DNA from: a virus
Direction: 5' to 3' (one strand)
IMG/VR virus record: IMGVR_UViG_3300029985_000069
Location: 1-44,709 of that record
DNA length: 44,709 nucleotides
The translations under genes and the position numbers were made by a program. Of this stretch, positions 18,336 through 26,028 are shown in pieces (position 1 is the stretch's first letter; the number at the start of each line of letters is the position of its first letter). Under the pieces are notes generated by a model. It was not told the origin of the DNA. It was given only the letters and a program-made list of their open reading frames with translations, and made no database searches.

Positions 18336-18695
18336 ATGGGAATGAGACACGATTCGAACATACTTTATGGTGCGCCATCTAGCAAATGGAATGGGACTGA
18401 ATCTGACGAACTTATATGGGTTTGTCAGGACGGAATTGAGATGAAAACATCGACGATGAAACCAACTCAAATTGACACTGTTGCACAGGCTATGGATCGC
18501 AAGATGACAAAGGCCATAAATACCGTTCATAAAGTGCTCCAAAAGAATAACATGACGGTAGCCTCTCCCGCACCAGATACTTACATGGATGAAGATGATG
18601 CGAAAGTTTATCGAGAAAACAAACTGATTATTTCCATCAATCGACCAATTATGCAGAGGATTTTAGCTCTTGTTGAAATTCAGAGTCGTCGCTAA
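18336..18695 (+). CDS. Unknown small protein
   Basis: A 119-residue protein with no motif I recognise. It is polar, with a helical C-terminus (PIMQRILALVEIQSRR). It lies one base after the helicase stop and overlaps the RuvC-like gene by one base (TAATG), so it is translated in the same recombination cluster. Confidence 0.7.
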   Translation: MGMRHDSNILYGAPSSKWNGTESDELIWVCQDGIEMKTSTMKPTQIDTVAQAMDRKMTKAINTVHKVLQKNNMTVASPAPDTYMDEDDAKVYRENKLIISINRPIMQRILALVEIQSRR

Positions 18696-19240
18696 TGAAA
18701 GGATTCGGAATACTGTCGATTGATCCTGGTGTATCTGGCACTGGAATTTGTGTCTGGGATTCTGCAACTTGGGGCAAGAAGTCTCAGGTCAAACAAGGAC
18801 TGTCTTTTTCTAACCATTATTCTAACCCAATTCATGTCGAAAACTTCATGCCTCATGGGTACGATAATTGGGTGATTACTTGTGAAAAATTTCATGAAAA
18901 ATTACACACTATTATCAATCGGTATATGGTGCGACGAGTCTTTTGTGAATTCCCTCAATACTTTGCCAGTTCTAAGGGCCATGCCGCAACAGGAAAGGGA
19001 GATATTTACAAACTTAGTTGTCTTGTTGGGGTTTTCGCGGGCTGTGTGTGGGAATATGGTGGAGAATTTAACTGTATTCTTGTCAACGAATGGAAGGGTC
19101 AACTTTCAAAAGATGCAGTCATTCAGCGAATCGGAGTACGATTACCTACTTTGGGATCTTCTGGAATGCACATCGAATCTCACTCTTACGACGCAATAGG
19201 AGTAGGGCTTTTTGCCCAAGGAGAACGCTTTGGAACTTAG
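18695..19240 (+). CDS. RuvC-like Holliday-junction resolvase
   Basis: A 181-residue RNase H-fold nuclease with the RuvC acidic set in order: Asp10 in LSIDPGVSGTGI, Glu85 in RRVFCEFP, and His163 with Asp166 in SHSYDAIGVG. The length fits RuvC-type resolvases. It likely resolves branched replication or recombination intermediates before packaging. It is embedded among helicase, Fe-S nuclease and RecA-fold genes. Confidence 0.85.
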   Translation: MKGFGILSIDPGVSGTGICVWDSATWGKKSQVKQGLSFSNHYSNPIHVENFMPHGYDNWVITCEKFHEKLHTIINRYMVRRVFCEFPQYFASSKGHAATGKGDIYKLSCLVGVFAGCVWEYGGEFNCILVNEWKGQLSKDAVIQRIGVRLPTLGSSGMHIESHSYDAIGVGLFAQGERFGT

Positions 19241-19577
19241 TAAACTTTTGCCTAAAAATGTTAAACCATTTGAGGTTTTTTATAACGGACATACTTTGAC
19301 TGGACACTACGACGAAAGTAAGATTTCTCAGTGGCATATTTCCGGTAATCAAAATGACCTCAGCGACTGCTGCCTAAGAATGTTCGCAATGGTCTGCTCT
19401 GTCATTGTCGATTTAGACCTCGAAATTTCGCCGGGAGTTCCCTATCCTCTCACTCCAGAAGGTCTGCTCAATTTGCACCCTTCAATTGTCGGAGCAATAA
19501 CACTAGGAATTGCTAATGCATTTACGGGAAAAATGCCGACATACCTTGCAAAATTATTATTATTTGGAGAAGAATAG
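19230..19577 (+). CDS. Unknown protein of the recombination cluster
   Basis: The TTG at 19230 is chosen because AAGGAG lies six bases upstream; this gives 115 residues and an 11-base overlap with the RuvC-like gene. The C-terminal half (PLTPEGLLNLHPSIVGAI) is Leu/Pro-rich. No family is recognised. The stop overlaps the GTG start of the nuclease gene. Confidence 0.7.
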   Translation: MELSKLLPKNVKPFEVFYNGHTLTGHYDESKISQWHISGNQNDLSDCCLRMFAMVCSVIVDLDLEISPGVPYPLTPEGLLNLHPSIVGAITLGIANAFTGKMPTYLAKLLLFGEE

Positions 19578-20686
19578 TGCTTCTAAAAAAGGCCAAACCA
19601 TCGACTCAAAATTTGCCAGTTCCATTGACGCATCCAGGAGAAATAATAGTATCTCCTTTGGGGCTCTCACCCTCACTTCAAATTGAGTCAAGAAAACCGC
19701 AAGAAGGACTCTGGAATCTATATCGAGATGGTATCACTTGTTCGATGCTTACCGACTGGATGATGTGTCCTGAGAAAGCGCGCCTAAAATACATTGAAGG
19801 TTTGTATCCAGTGAAGGATAGTAGCGAAGCAATGGATTTCGGCACAATGCTCCACGATTGCCGCGAAGGAGTTTGCAGTCTTTATATGCGCCTAAATACA
19901 GCTTATGAGCGCAAACAATTTGTCGAAGATATTGACCACTGGTGCGAAGTCGTAACTAACCAATATTGGGACATTAAATTTGAAGAGATGAATATAGTCG
20001 GAGATGATTGGGGAAATCTCGATTTAGTTCATTCTCTTGTCCGTGAAATGCTCCCTCGTTATTTCAAGCATTACGAGTCCGATTGGACGAAGATTAATTG
20101 GAAATGTCTTGAGCGAGTTTTTGACGTCACAATTATGGTGCGTGGAGTGCCTATTAGACTTCGCGGAAAGATCGACGGAGAGTTTGAAGAAAAAGGAATC
20201 AAACTTTTTGAAATGAAGTCAAAAGGTCGAATCAACGAAGAGGCTATCGCTGACAAGCTATCAATTGATCTTCAAGTCGGTATCTATCTTTACGCCATGT
20301 GGAAGAAATGGAATACGCATCCAAACGGTGTACTTTATGACATTGTTCGTAAGCCAGGAACTCGAAGAAAAACTGACGAAAAAACTCAGGTTTATGCCGA
20401 AAGGTGTGCGGTCGAAATTGATAAAGACCCTGCTCATTATTTCATTAGAATTCCTGCTGATGTTTTTCCGTCCGATATTACAGGTTTTGAGACGGAACTT
20501 ATCGGAATTCTTGAGTGTGTAATGGACTGGTTTAACGGGCATTACCATTACAAAAATACGACTGCGTGTATGGCCTATGGGAAACCGTGCGATTTTCTAT
20601 TACTATGTGGAAGAGGTAACATGAGTTATTATAAGAAAGGACGGCAACTAATGCGAGAACTTCAAGCACTGCCGATTAGGGCTTAA
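19577..20686 (+). CDS. PD-(D/E)XK nuclease of the Cas4/RecB type with a probable Fe-S cluster
   Basis: The 369-residue protein has the PD-(D/E)XK core: Asp200 in GKIDGEF, Glu212 and Lys214 in FEMKSKG, and the following QVGIYLYA helix. Cys64 (MMCPEKARL) and Cys331, Cys338 and Cys344 near the C-terminus (ACMAYGKPCDFLLLC) reproduce the one-plus-three cysteine arrangement of Cas4 and AddB, which hold a 4Fe-4S cluster. It is thus a likely 5'-3' or end-processing exonuclease feeding recombination. GTG overlaps the preceding TAG. There are no cas1/cas2 genes or CRISPR repeats nearby, so it is a phage replication enzyme and not part of an array. Confidence 0.85.
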   Translation: MLLKKAKPSTQNLPVPLTHPGEIIVSPLGLSPSLQIESRKPQEGLWNLYRDGITCSMLTDWMMCPEKARLKYIEGLYPVKDSSEAMDFGTMLHDCREGVCSLYMRLNTAYERKQFVEDIDHWCEVVTNQYWDIKFEEMNIVGDDWGNLDLVHSLVREMLPRYFKHYESDWTKINWKCLERVFDVTIMVRGVPIRLRGKIDGEFEEKGIKLFEMKSKGRINEEAIADKLSIDLQVGIYLYAMWKKWNTHPNGVLYDIVRKPGTRRKTDEKTQVYAERCAVEIDKDPAHYFIRIPADVFPSDITGFETELIGILECVMDWFNGHYHYKNTTACMAYGKPCDFLLLCGRGNMSYYKKGRQLMRELQALPIRA

Positions 20687-20696
20687 AAATGACCCC

Positions 20697-20725
20697 TTGA
20701 CTTTAACGGTCAAATGGGGTATAAA
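20697..20725 (+). promoter_or_regulatory. Sigma-70-type promoter overlapped by a dyad
   Basis: TTGACT (20697-20702), a 17-base spacer and TATAAA (20720-20725). The -35 lies in a dyad ACCCC-TTGAC-7-GTCAA-AT-GGGGT (20692-20720), so a dimeric regulator bound there would cover the promoter. Transcription should start near 20732. Confidence 0.75.
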
Positions 20726-20732
20726 TATAGAC

Positions 20733-20776
20733 GGACTTTGGAGGGTTTCGGCATGGAGCCCAAAAAAGTCCAACCC
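20733..20776 (+). promoter_or_regulatory. Leader RNA with pseudoknot-type pairing
   Basis: GGACTTT (20733-20739) pairs with AAAGTCC (20765-20771), and GGGTT (20743-20747) pairs with AACCC (20772-20776). The order is A-B-A'-B', the topology of an H-type pseudoknot. It lies at the very 5' end of the predicted transcript and covers the ribosome site and codons of the leader ORF. Confidence 0.45.
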
Positions 20777-20791
20777 AAATCGCGGCTTTAG
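20753..20791 (+). CDS. Twelve-codon leader ORF (MEPKKVQPKSRL)
   Basis: ATG at 20753 has GGAGGG seven bases upstream, one of the best ribosome sites in the window, and is followed by 12 codons and TAG. It lies between a strong promoter and the RecA-fold ATPase gene and overlaps the potential pseudoknot. It may be a regulatory leader peptide or a small basic peptide. Its reality rests only on the ribosome site and position. Confidence 0.5.
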   Translation: MEPKKVQPKSRL

Positions 20792-20814
20792 CAACCGGAT
20801 TTAAGAGAAGAAAA

Positions 20815-21849
20815 ATGTTAATTGGAAAAACTAAAAAAGTAGAAGAACCAAAACCAGACAATACGAGTAAAAGTTCAGGTTCAAAAGCAAAAGAAACTAA
20901 GACAGCAACTTCAAGTTACTCTCTTCCAACAAAACCTCTCGCCTCAGTGACCGATCTTGGGCAGTTGACAATGCTCATTTATGGTGAGAGAAAGATTGGA
21001 AAAACCTCCCTTGCCGCGCAGTTCCCAGGATTCTTTCTTTTCGCGTTCGAAAAAGGATTCTCTGGAATGAATGGCGTTTACGGCGAACTAATTACCGATA
21101 AAGAAGGTAAACCCGGCACGGCAGAATGCTGGACGAAATTCAAGCAAATCGTTGACGCTCTTGTTCGCGAAGAACACGAGTTTAAGACTATGGGAATCGA
21201 CACAATTGACGTCTGTTATGACTCTTGTGTTGCATACGTCTGTTACACGAACGGATGGGACCATCCTACTGATGCGGCTTATGGCAAAGGTTGGACCGCC
21301 GTTTCCGATGAGTTTATTAAGACTATCGGAAGGCTTGTAAACAAGTTTGGAGTGATCTTTATTTCTCACGCTACAGAGCGAGAGTTTAAGGATCGTTTTT
21401 CCGGCACTTACGACAAGATCGTACCGACTATGACTCAGCAAGCGAAAAAGTACGTTTCGTCAGTAGTAGACCTTATCTGCTATTACGGCTATCACGGACA
21501 CAAACGTTTGATGACAATTCGCGGTTCAGATTCTGTCGAATCCGGAAACAGACTTCAGAACAACTTTTTCGTCCAGGGAGGTAAGACAAAATATGAAGGC
21601 TTAGTTAAACAACTTCGAGAGCTAAAAGACAGCAATGAATTGACTCCAACCCTCGAAGCACAAATCAATGAAGAAGTATCACTGTATCGGGTGCATTCTA
21701 TTCCATGTGGGATTGACGCAGAAGATGCTTACGGAAACTTCTTGCGGGCATTTAAGAATATGCAACCCAATAATGGTGCGCCGGATAGCAGAGAGAATGC
21801 GAATTTGGAAACCCGTGCGCCGATGACAAGTGGAAAAGGTAAGAAATGA
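20815..21849 (+). CDS. RecA-fold ATPase (AAA_24 / Sak4-like recombinase)
   Basis: The 344-residue protein has a disordered Lys/Ser-rich first 40 residues and then a RecA-type core. Walker A is GERKIGKTS (residues 57-65), Walker B lies around MGIDTIDVCYDS, and VIFISHATE is the sensor strand. This is the AAA_24 family found in phage recombination modules (Sak4-like), usually beside an SSB-like protein, as here. The expected role is ATP-dependent strand annealing or exchange on ssDNA. It overlaps the next gene by four bases (ATGA). Confidence 0.85.
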   Translation: MLIGKTKKVEEPKPDNTSKSSGSKAKETKTATSSYSLPTKPLASVTDLGQLTMLIYGERKIGKTSLAAQFPGFFLFAFEKGFSGMNGVYGELITDKEGKPGTAECWTKFKQIVDALVREEHEFKTMGIDTIDVCYDSCVAYVCYTNGWDHPTDAAYGKGWTAVSDEFIKTIGRLVNKFGVIFISHATEREFKDRFSGTYDKIVPTMTQQAKKYVSSVVDLICYYGYHGHKRLMTIRGSDSVESGNRLQNNFFVQGGKTKYEGLVKQLRELKDSNELTPTLEAQINEEVSLYRVHSIPCGIDAEDAYGNFLRAFKNMQPNNGAPDSRENANLETRAPMTSGKGKK

Positions 21850-22763
21850 ATTTTGGAAACGTAGTAGGCGGCGCCAAACCCGCTAACAAAAGAACAGCAA
21901 GCACGACCTCTACCGGTGCTACAAAAAAGGTAGAAGAAAAACCGGTCCAACAGGCACCGAAAAAGGAAACAACAACAATGGCAAAATCAGACCTCGAAAA
22001 GTGGTTAGACGGCGTAGAAGATACCGCGATCGAACAGCTTGAAGAAGCGAAGGAAACAGCGCCAAAAGATTTCGACGACGGAACCTACGTCGGTTTGTTC
22101 ACTCAGCATGAATACAAAATGTCGAAAGCGGATAACCCCGGAATCGCCACAAGTATCATGTTTCTTGAGAGCCTTAATGACGAGTCGTATATCGGCGAAT
22201 CTAGGTTCGATTGGCAGGGTCTTGATCGTGACGATGCATTCAAGTATTTTGGATGGCGTCTTGCGTCGATGGGAGTCGGCGAAAATCTCGAAGCAAGGGA
22301 CATCATTGCCGAGATGCGAAAAAATCCCGGCGATCTATTCCATGTTGTGAAGGACAAACTTGTCGTCAAATTCAAGTTGGTTACGACCAAGGTGAAGGAA
22401 GGCGCAAACAAGGGCAGAGAGTTCCAGAATATCAGCATCATTAAGGTGCTAGAAGGTTACGACCTTTCTGGTGCTCCAGAACCCAAGAAACGAGGCGAAT
22501 CCAGCAAGCATGATTCCGGCGGAAATTCTGCCGTAGAAGAGGAAGAAGAACCGGTAGTCGCCAAGCCCGGTATGAGCGTCAAGTTCAAGACCGAAGTTAC
22601 CGACATAGTTCGCGGCAAGAAGATCAAGTCAGAAATCGAAGGAATTGGCATCATCAAAACCATCGACAATGAGGGTGGCCGAATCTCGATTATGTTCGAA
22701 GGCGACGAGCTTGAAATGGCTCAAGCAGACGTGATCGAATTGGTTGACGAACCAGCCGTCTAA
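21846..22763 (+). CDS. Probable ssDNA-binding partner (DUF669-like)
   Basis: A 305-residue protein with a Lys/Thr-rich tail (1-45), a central domain (about 75-210) with DDGTYVGLFTQHEYKMS and KVKEGANKGREFQNISI, an acidic linker (VEEEEEP), and a C-terminal beta domain (about 235-305). The 'G.y......k...s..G.....l.f.v' pattern and position behind an AAA_24 ATPase fit the DUF669 family of phage SSB-like proteins. The extra C-terminal domain (GMSVKFKTEVTDIVRGKK) is SH3-like in look. A terminator follows, so it ends a two-gene transcript with the ATPase. Confidence 0.7.
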   Translation: MNFGNVVGGAKPANKRTASTTSTGATKKVEEKPVQQAPKKETTTMAKSDLEKWLDGVEDTAIEQLEEAKETAPKDFDDGTYVGLFTQHEYKMSKADNPGIATSIMFLESLNDESYIGESRFDWQGLDRDDAFKYFGWRLASMGVGENLEARDIIAEMRKNPGDLFHVVKDKLVVKFKLVTTKVKEGANKGREFQNISIIKVLEGYDLSGAPEPKKRGESSKHDSGGNSAVEEEEEPVVAKPGMSVKFKTEVTDIVRGKKIKSEIEGIGIIKTIDNEGGRISIMFEGDELEMAQADVIELVDEPAV

Positions 22764-22789
22764 ATCGGTCCAAAATAGCCCTAAAAAAG

Positions 22790-22825
22790 AAACCGTCTTG
22801 GGACCAGTTTTCCAAGACGGTTTTT
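22790..22825 (+). terminator. Rho-independent terminator
   Basis: A perfect 12-bp stem AAACCGTCTTGG / CCAAGACGGTTT (22790-22801 with 22812-22823) with a 10-base loop, preceded by A-runs and followed by TT. It can act in both directions. Confidence 0.9.
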
Positions 22826-22844
22826 AAGGCAGTAAAATCACATC

Positions 22845-23384
22845 ATGCTAACCTCTCCACTTTCCGATTTTATTCCAGTTGATCGAATTTCGCTGAAAAT
22901 TGCAGAGAAATTTTTGGTCGAATTCGTAGGCAAAACGCCTCAAAAAACCATCGAACATTTTTATGCTTTTGGATTCGCACAAATTGACATAGCTACGAAC
23001 CATCTTCCTATCAATCAGTACCCACTTATTACACCGGCTTTGAACGAGGCTGAAATGGAGAAAATAGCAGAGCTTCGCGCACGGATATACCATACCGGCG
23101 CATTCGCTGTGGAAAGGCAGGTTGAACGTGTGGCATCAATCATCACAAATGGTGCCGAAAATTACGGCAATTGGGAGATCATGGAGATCATGGAAAAGTA
23201 CGGTGAAACTGCCGGACAAATGCAGGTGATTAAGCATCTTCTTAGAAAGCCAAGAGCGGACAGGTTTGTGGGTGCGTCTGACGCGGAAAAAGTAGCGCGA
23301 ATTCAAGACCTCAAAAAGGCCCTCAACTATCTATCCAGAGAGGTAGACATTTTGGAAGGTCGTTACGTTTCAGTAATCAAGTAG
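22845..23384 (+). CDS. Unknown helical protein
   Basis: A 179-residue soluble protein, largely helical, with a Glu/Met-rich centre where GAENYGNWEIMEIMEKYG holds a short repeat (WEIMEIME). No family is recognised. It lies between a terminator and the DNA polymerase gene and has only a weak ribosome site. No clear promoter is seen in front of it, so it may depend on read-through. Confidence 0.7.
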   Translation: MLTSPLSDFIPVDRISLKIAEKFLVEFVGKTPQKTIEHFYAFGFAQIDIATNHLPINQYPLITPALNEAEMEKIAELRARIYHTGAFAVERQVERVASIITNGAENYGNWEIMEIMEKYGETAGQMQVIKHLLRKPRADRFVGASDAEKVARIQDLKKALNYLSREVDILEGRYVSVIK

Positions 23385-23399
23385 AGAATTCGTCACACC

Positions 23400-25826
23400 A
23401 TGCCGCCTATTAGATTCAACAGAATAAACCCCGCAGACATTGATTTTGGAGACGAAGAAATTGCATTTGATGGTGACCGAATTGTGTTACCTACAAAGAA
23501 GCGAGGACGTCCCGCTGGAGTAACGTATCGCGATCCAGATAAACCTGCTAGAAAACCGACCGAGAAAGGGAAAGTAACGGATAGAAGTAATCGAGTAAAA
23601 ACTCAGTCAGAACTTTTATCAGGACCTATACCGTTAATTTCCGCAGATTTAGCCCTTAGATTTCCTAATCAACAACTCGATCTAAATGCCAGCAATGGTA
23701 GGATCGGAATTGACACAGAAACTACGGGTCTTTTGCCGCGTCATGGTGATATGCCGTGGATGATTTCAATGGCAGACATGAGAAGACATTCTTGGTGTAC
23801 GTCCTTTCCCGTCGATGTTCACACAAGAATTGTTCACTATTCGGAGACAGAAGAATTCCTGTATCTGAAACGAATATGTGAAGATCCTTATGTAGACAAA
23901 ACTTTCTGGCATAGAAAGTTCGATGTTAGAATGCTTAAAGTAATGGGGATTGTGTGCCGAGGTAACATCCTAAATATGGGCATTTCTGGACATGATGCTT
24001 CACTTGCCGCCAGAGTCTTTAAGACTGACGAATTTAACTACAAACTAAAGACACTTTCGCATTACTATAAGCGATTGTCTAATGATGACGAAACTGAGCT
24101 TAAAGAAGGCACTACTAAACTTCGCCGGCGAGCTAAGAAATTTGGTTGGAAAATATTCGATCCAGATTCAACGTCTAATAGCAAAGCTAAAGACGACAAA
24201 TCAGCACCAGATTACTGGCTTTGTATGTACGCGCATCTTCTCTTTCCAGAGGATCTAGTTTTTGCCGAAAGAATGAAGAAACTTGCTGAGGAATATTGCC
24301 GAAAAGATACCCTCAGAACAGTGGTCATGGATGACTTCTATGATAAAGAGTTCAAAAAGAATCCAGATACGGGCAGATTTTATGCGTTTGAATTGATGCT
24401 CAGTCCTCTAGTTGAGGATATGGAAGATAGAGGTATTAGAACTTTCCGAGAAATAGCTGTTGCGGAGCGCGATCATTGTAAAGAAATGTCGGCTACTTTA
24501 CTTGCCGAAATTCGAGACGAAACTAAGAATCCAGTATTCAATCCTGCGTCGTCAGAAATGTATTCTAAGTTTCTGTTCGATAAAGTACCTCAAGGATTGG
24601 GACTTCCGCCTACACAAACTACTGTTGGTGGACAGCACAAAACTGGGTACAAAGATATTGCCCATCTTGCTTGGCATCCTTTCATTCAAAAAGTCACAAA
24701 ATACAATGCGGCTGAGAAAGCAGTTTCACTGTTTTTTGATAAGTACATTGATGTTATGATTTGGGATGATGAAAAGAAGATTTGGATTGTGAATGCTGAG
24801 ATTAATCAGAACAACACAAGAACGTTCAGATTTTCTATGTCTAATCCGAATCTACAACAGGCTTCTAATCCTGAAAGTTCGGCCCGTGGAGCTAACGTAA
24901 TTCAGGTAAGAAATGCGTTCGGTCCTAGAGACGGTTACGATTGGTGGCTTTACGACTATTCCGGACAAGAATTAAGACTGCTCGGCGGTCTAATGAAAAT
25001 TCCTGCAATTCTTGACGCTGTAAAGCACGGTCGAGATATTCCTACAGAGCTTGGAAATAAGGCTTGGGGTGGTAAGGGAAATTCTGCCGCAATTTCACAG
25101 GCTATTGAGAGCTTAGAACTTAACCAAAGAGAGCCAAGTGCAGAAGAAGTAAAACACTTCTGGGAGACAATCGGCTGGTACCCTGGAAAGACAAAGGATC
25201 AGGCTGTTAAAGAATCCATTGCCGATACTGTTCTCGCAGACCATAAATATGAGATAGTTTATCTCGAAAAGAAACTCAATAAAAAGACTGTTCGAACCCG
25301 TACTAAGATGTGCCTTTATGGTAAGGCTTACGGTGCTGGTTGGAAGGGAGTTGTCGGTCTACTTTTATGCCAGGAAGAACAAGCAAAATCTTGGCTCAGA
25401 GGACTCGACGAAGCATTCCCCGAAATGAACAAAAATGCTACGGCTTGGTCTTCGTTTGCAAGGCAGAATGGTTATATAACTAATGCCTACGGACGCAAGC
25501 TAAACGTAGATCCAGATTTTGCTTATCGTGCGACGAACTATAGAATTCAAGGATCAGCCGCAGAAATGATGAAAATTTCAATGCTTAAATGCAACGAATA
25601 TCTCAAGTCTACAGGCTTAGATGCTCATATCATTCTTACCGTCCATGACGAGTTGATATTCGAGATAAATAGAAAGCACGCTTATCCTTGGTTATTACGT
25701 GAGCTAAAACGCATCATGGAAGATCACGAAAAATACGTGCATATCCCAATGTCTGTTAACATCTCTCGCGTTAGAGAAAGATGGGATATTGAAGAAGAAG
25801 GATGGGAGGACAAAATTGCAGCTTGA
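23400..25826 (+). CDS. Family A DNA polymerase with 3'-5' exonuclease domain
   Basis: The 808-residue protein has a basic N-terminal arm and then the proofreading domain: ExoI GIDTETTG (Asp105, Glu107), ExoII FWHRKFDVRML, ExoIII YCRKDTLRTVV. The polymerase domain follows: motif A YDYSGQELRLLGGL (DYSG where Pol I has DYSQ), motif B KMCLYGKAYGAGW, a QGSAAEMMK helix, and motif C LTVHDELIFE. There is no 5'-3' exonuclease domain, as usual in phage versions. It is the replicative polymerase and stands directly before the primase-helicase. Confidence 0.95.
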   Translation: MPPIRFNRINPADIDFGDEEIAFDGDRIVLPTKKRGRPAGVTYRDPDKPARKPTEKGKVTDRSNRVKTQSELLSGPIPLISADLALRFPNQQLDLNASNGRIGIDTETTGLLPRHGDMPWMISMADMRRHSWCTSFPVDVHTRIVHYSETEEFLYLKRICEDPYVDKTFWHRKFDVRMLKVMGIVCRGNILNMGISGHDASLAARVFKTDEFNYKLKTLSHYYKRLSNDDETELKEGTTKLRRRAKKFGWKIFDPDSTSNSKAKDDKSAPDYWLCMYAHLLFPEDLVFAERMKKLAEEYCRKDTLRTVVMDDFYDKEFKKNPDTGRFYAFELMLSPLVEDMEDRGIRTFREIAVAERDHCKEMSATLLAEIRDETKNPVFNPASSEMYSKFLFDKVPQGLGLPPTQTTVGGQHKTGYKDIAHLAWHPFIQKVTKYNAAEKAVSLFFDKYIDVMIWDDEKKIWIVNAEINQNNTRTFRFSMSNPNLQQASNPESSARGANVIQVRNAFGPRDGYDWWLYDYSGQELRLLGGLMKIPAILDAVKHGRDIPTELGNKAWGGKGNSAAISQAIESLELNQREPSAEEVKHFWETIGWYPGKTKDQAVKESIADTVLADHKYEIVYLEKKLNKKTVRTRTKMCLYGKAYGAGWKGVVGLLLCQEEQAKSWLRGLDEAFPEMNKNATAWSSFARQNGYITNAYGRKLNVDPDFAYRATNYRIQGSAAEMMKISMLKCNEYLKSTGLDAHIILTVHDELIFEINRKHAYPWLLRELKRIMEDHEKYVHIPMSVNISRVRERWDIEEEGWEDKIAA

Positions 25827-26028
25827 AATACAGGAAGTAAAGGACTGGGACGACGCAAGACTTGGAGAAATTTATCGTCTTACAATTTCACGGAATAGAA
25901 CTGAGTTAGCAATTGCCGCAAACTCGGCCACGACAACAGAAGAACTTATGGAATTACTGAAACCAGTTGAGATCAAAATTGCGCGAGAATTTTTGGCCCT
26001 GGCAATTAACGTAATCGCGATAGAATAA
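25816..26028 (+). CDS. Small helical protein between polymerase and primase
   Basis: TTG 25816 has GGGAGG six bases upstream and gives 70 residues; it overlaps the polymerase end by 11 bases, and its stop overlaps the primase start (TAATG). The product is acidic and helical with Ala/Leu-rich segments (ELAIAANSATTTEELMEL). No family is recognised. A replisome accessory role is possible from its place alone. Confidence 0.7.
   Translation: MQLEIQEVKDWDDARLGEIYRLTISRNRTELAIAANSATTTEELMELLKPVEIKIAREFLALAINVIAIE

Noticed and set aside
19577-20686. Cas4-like nuclease as part of a CRISPR system
   Set aside because: No repeat array, cas1 or cas2 gene is present in the window; the gene lies inside a phage recombination operon.
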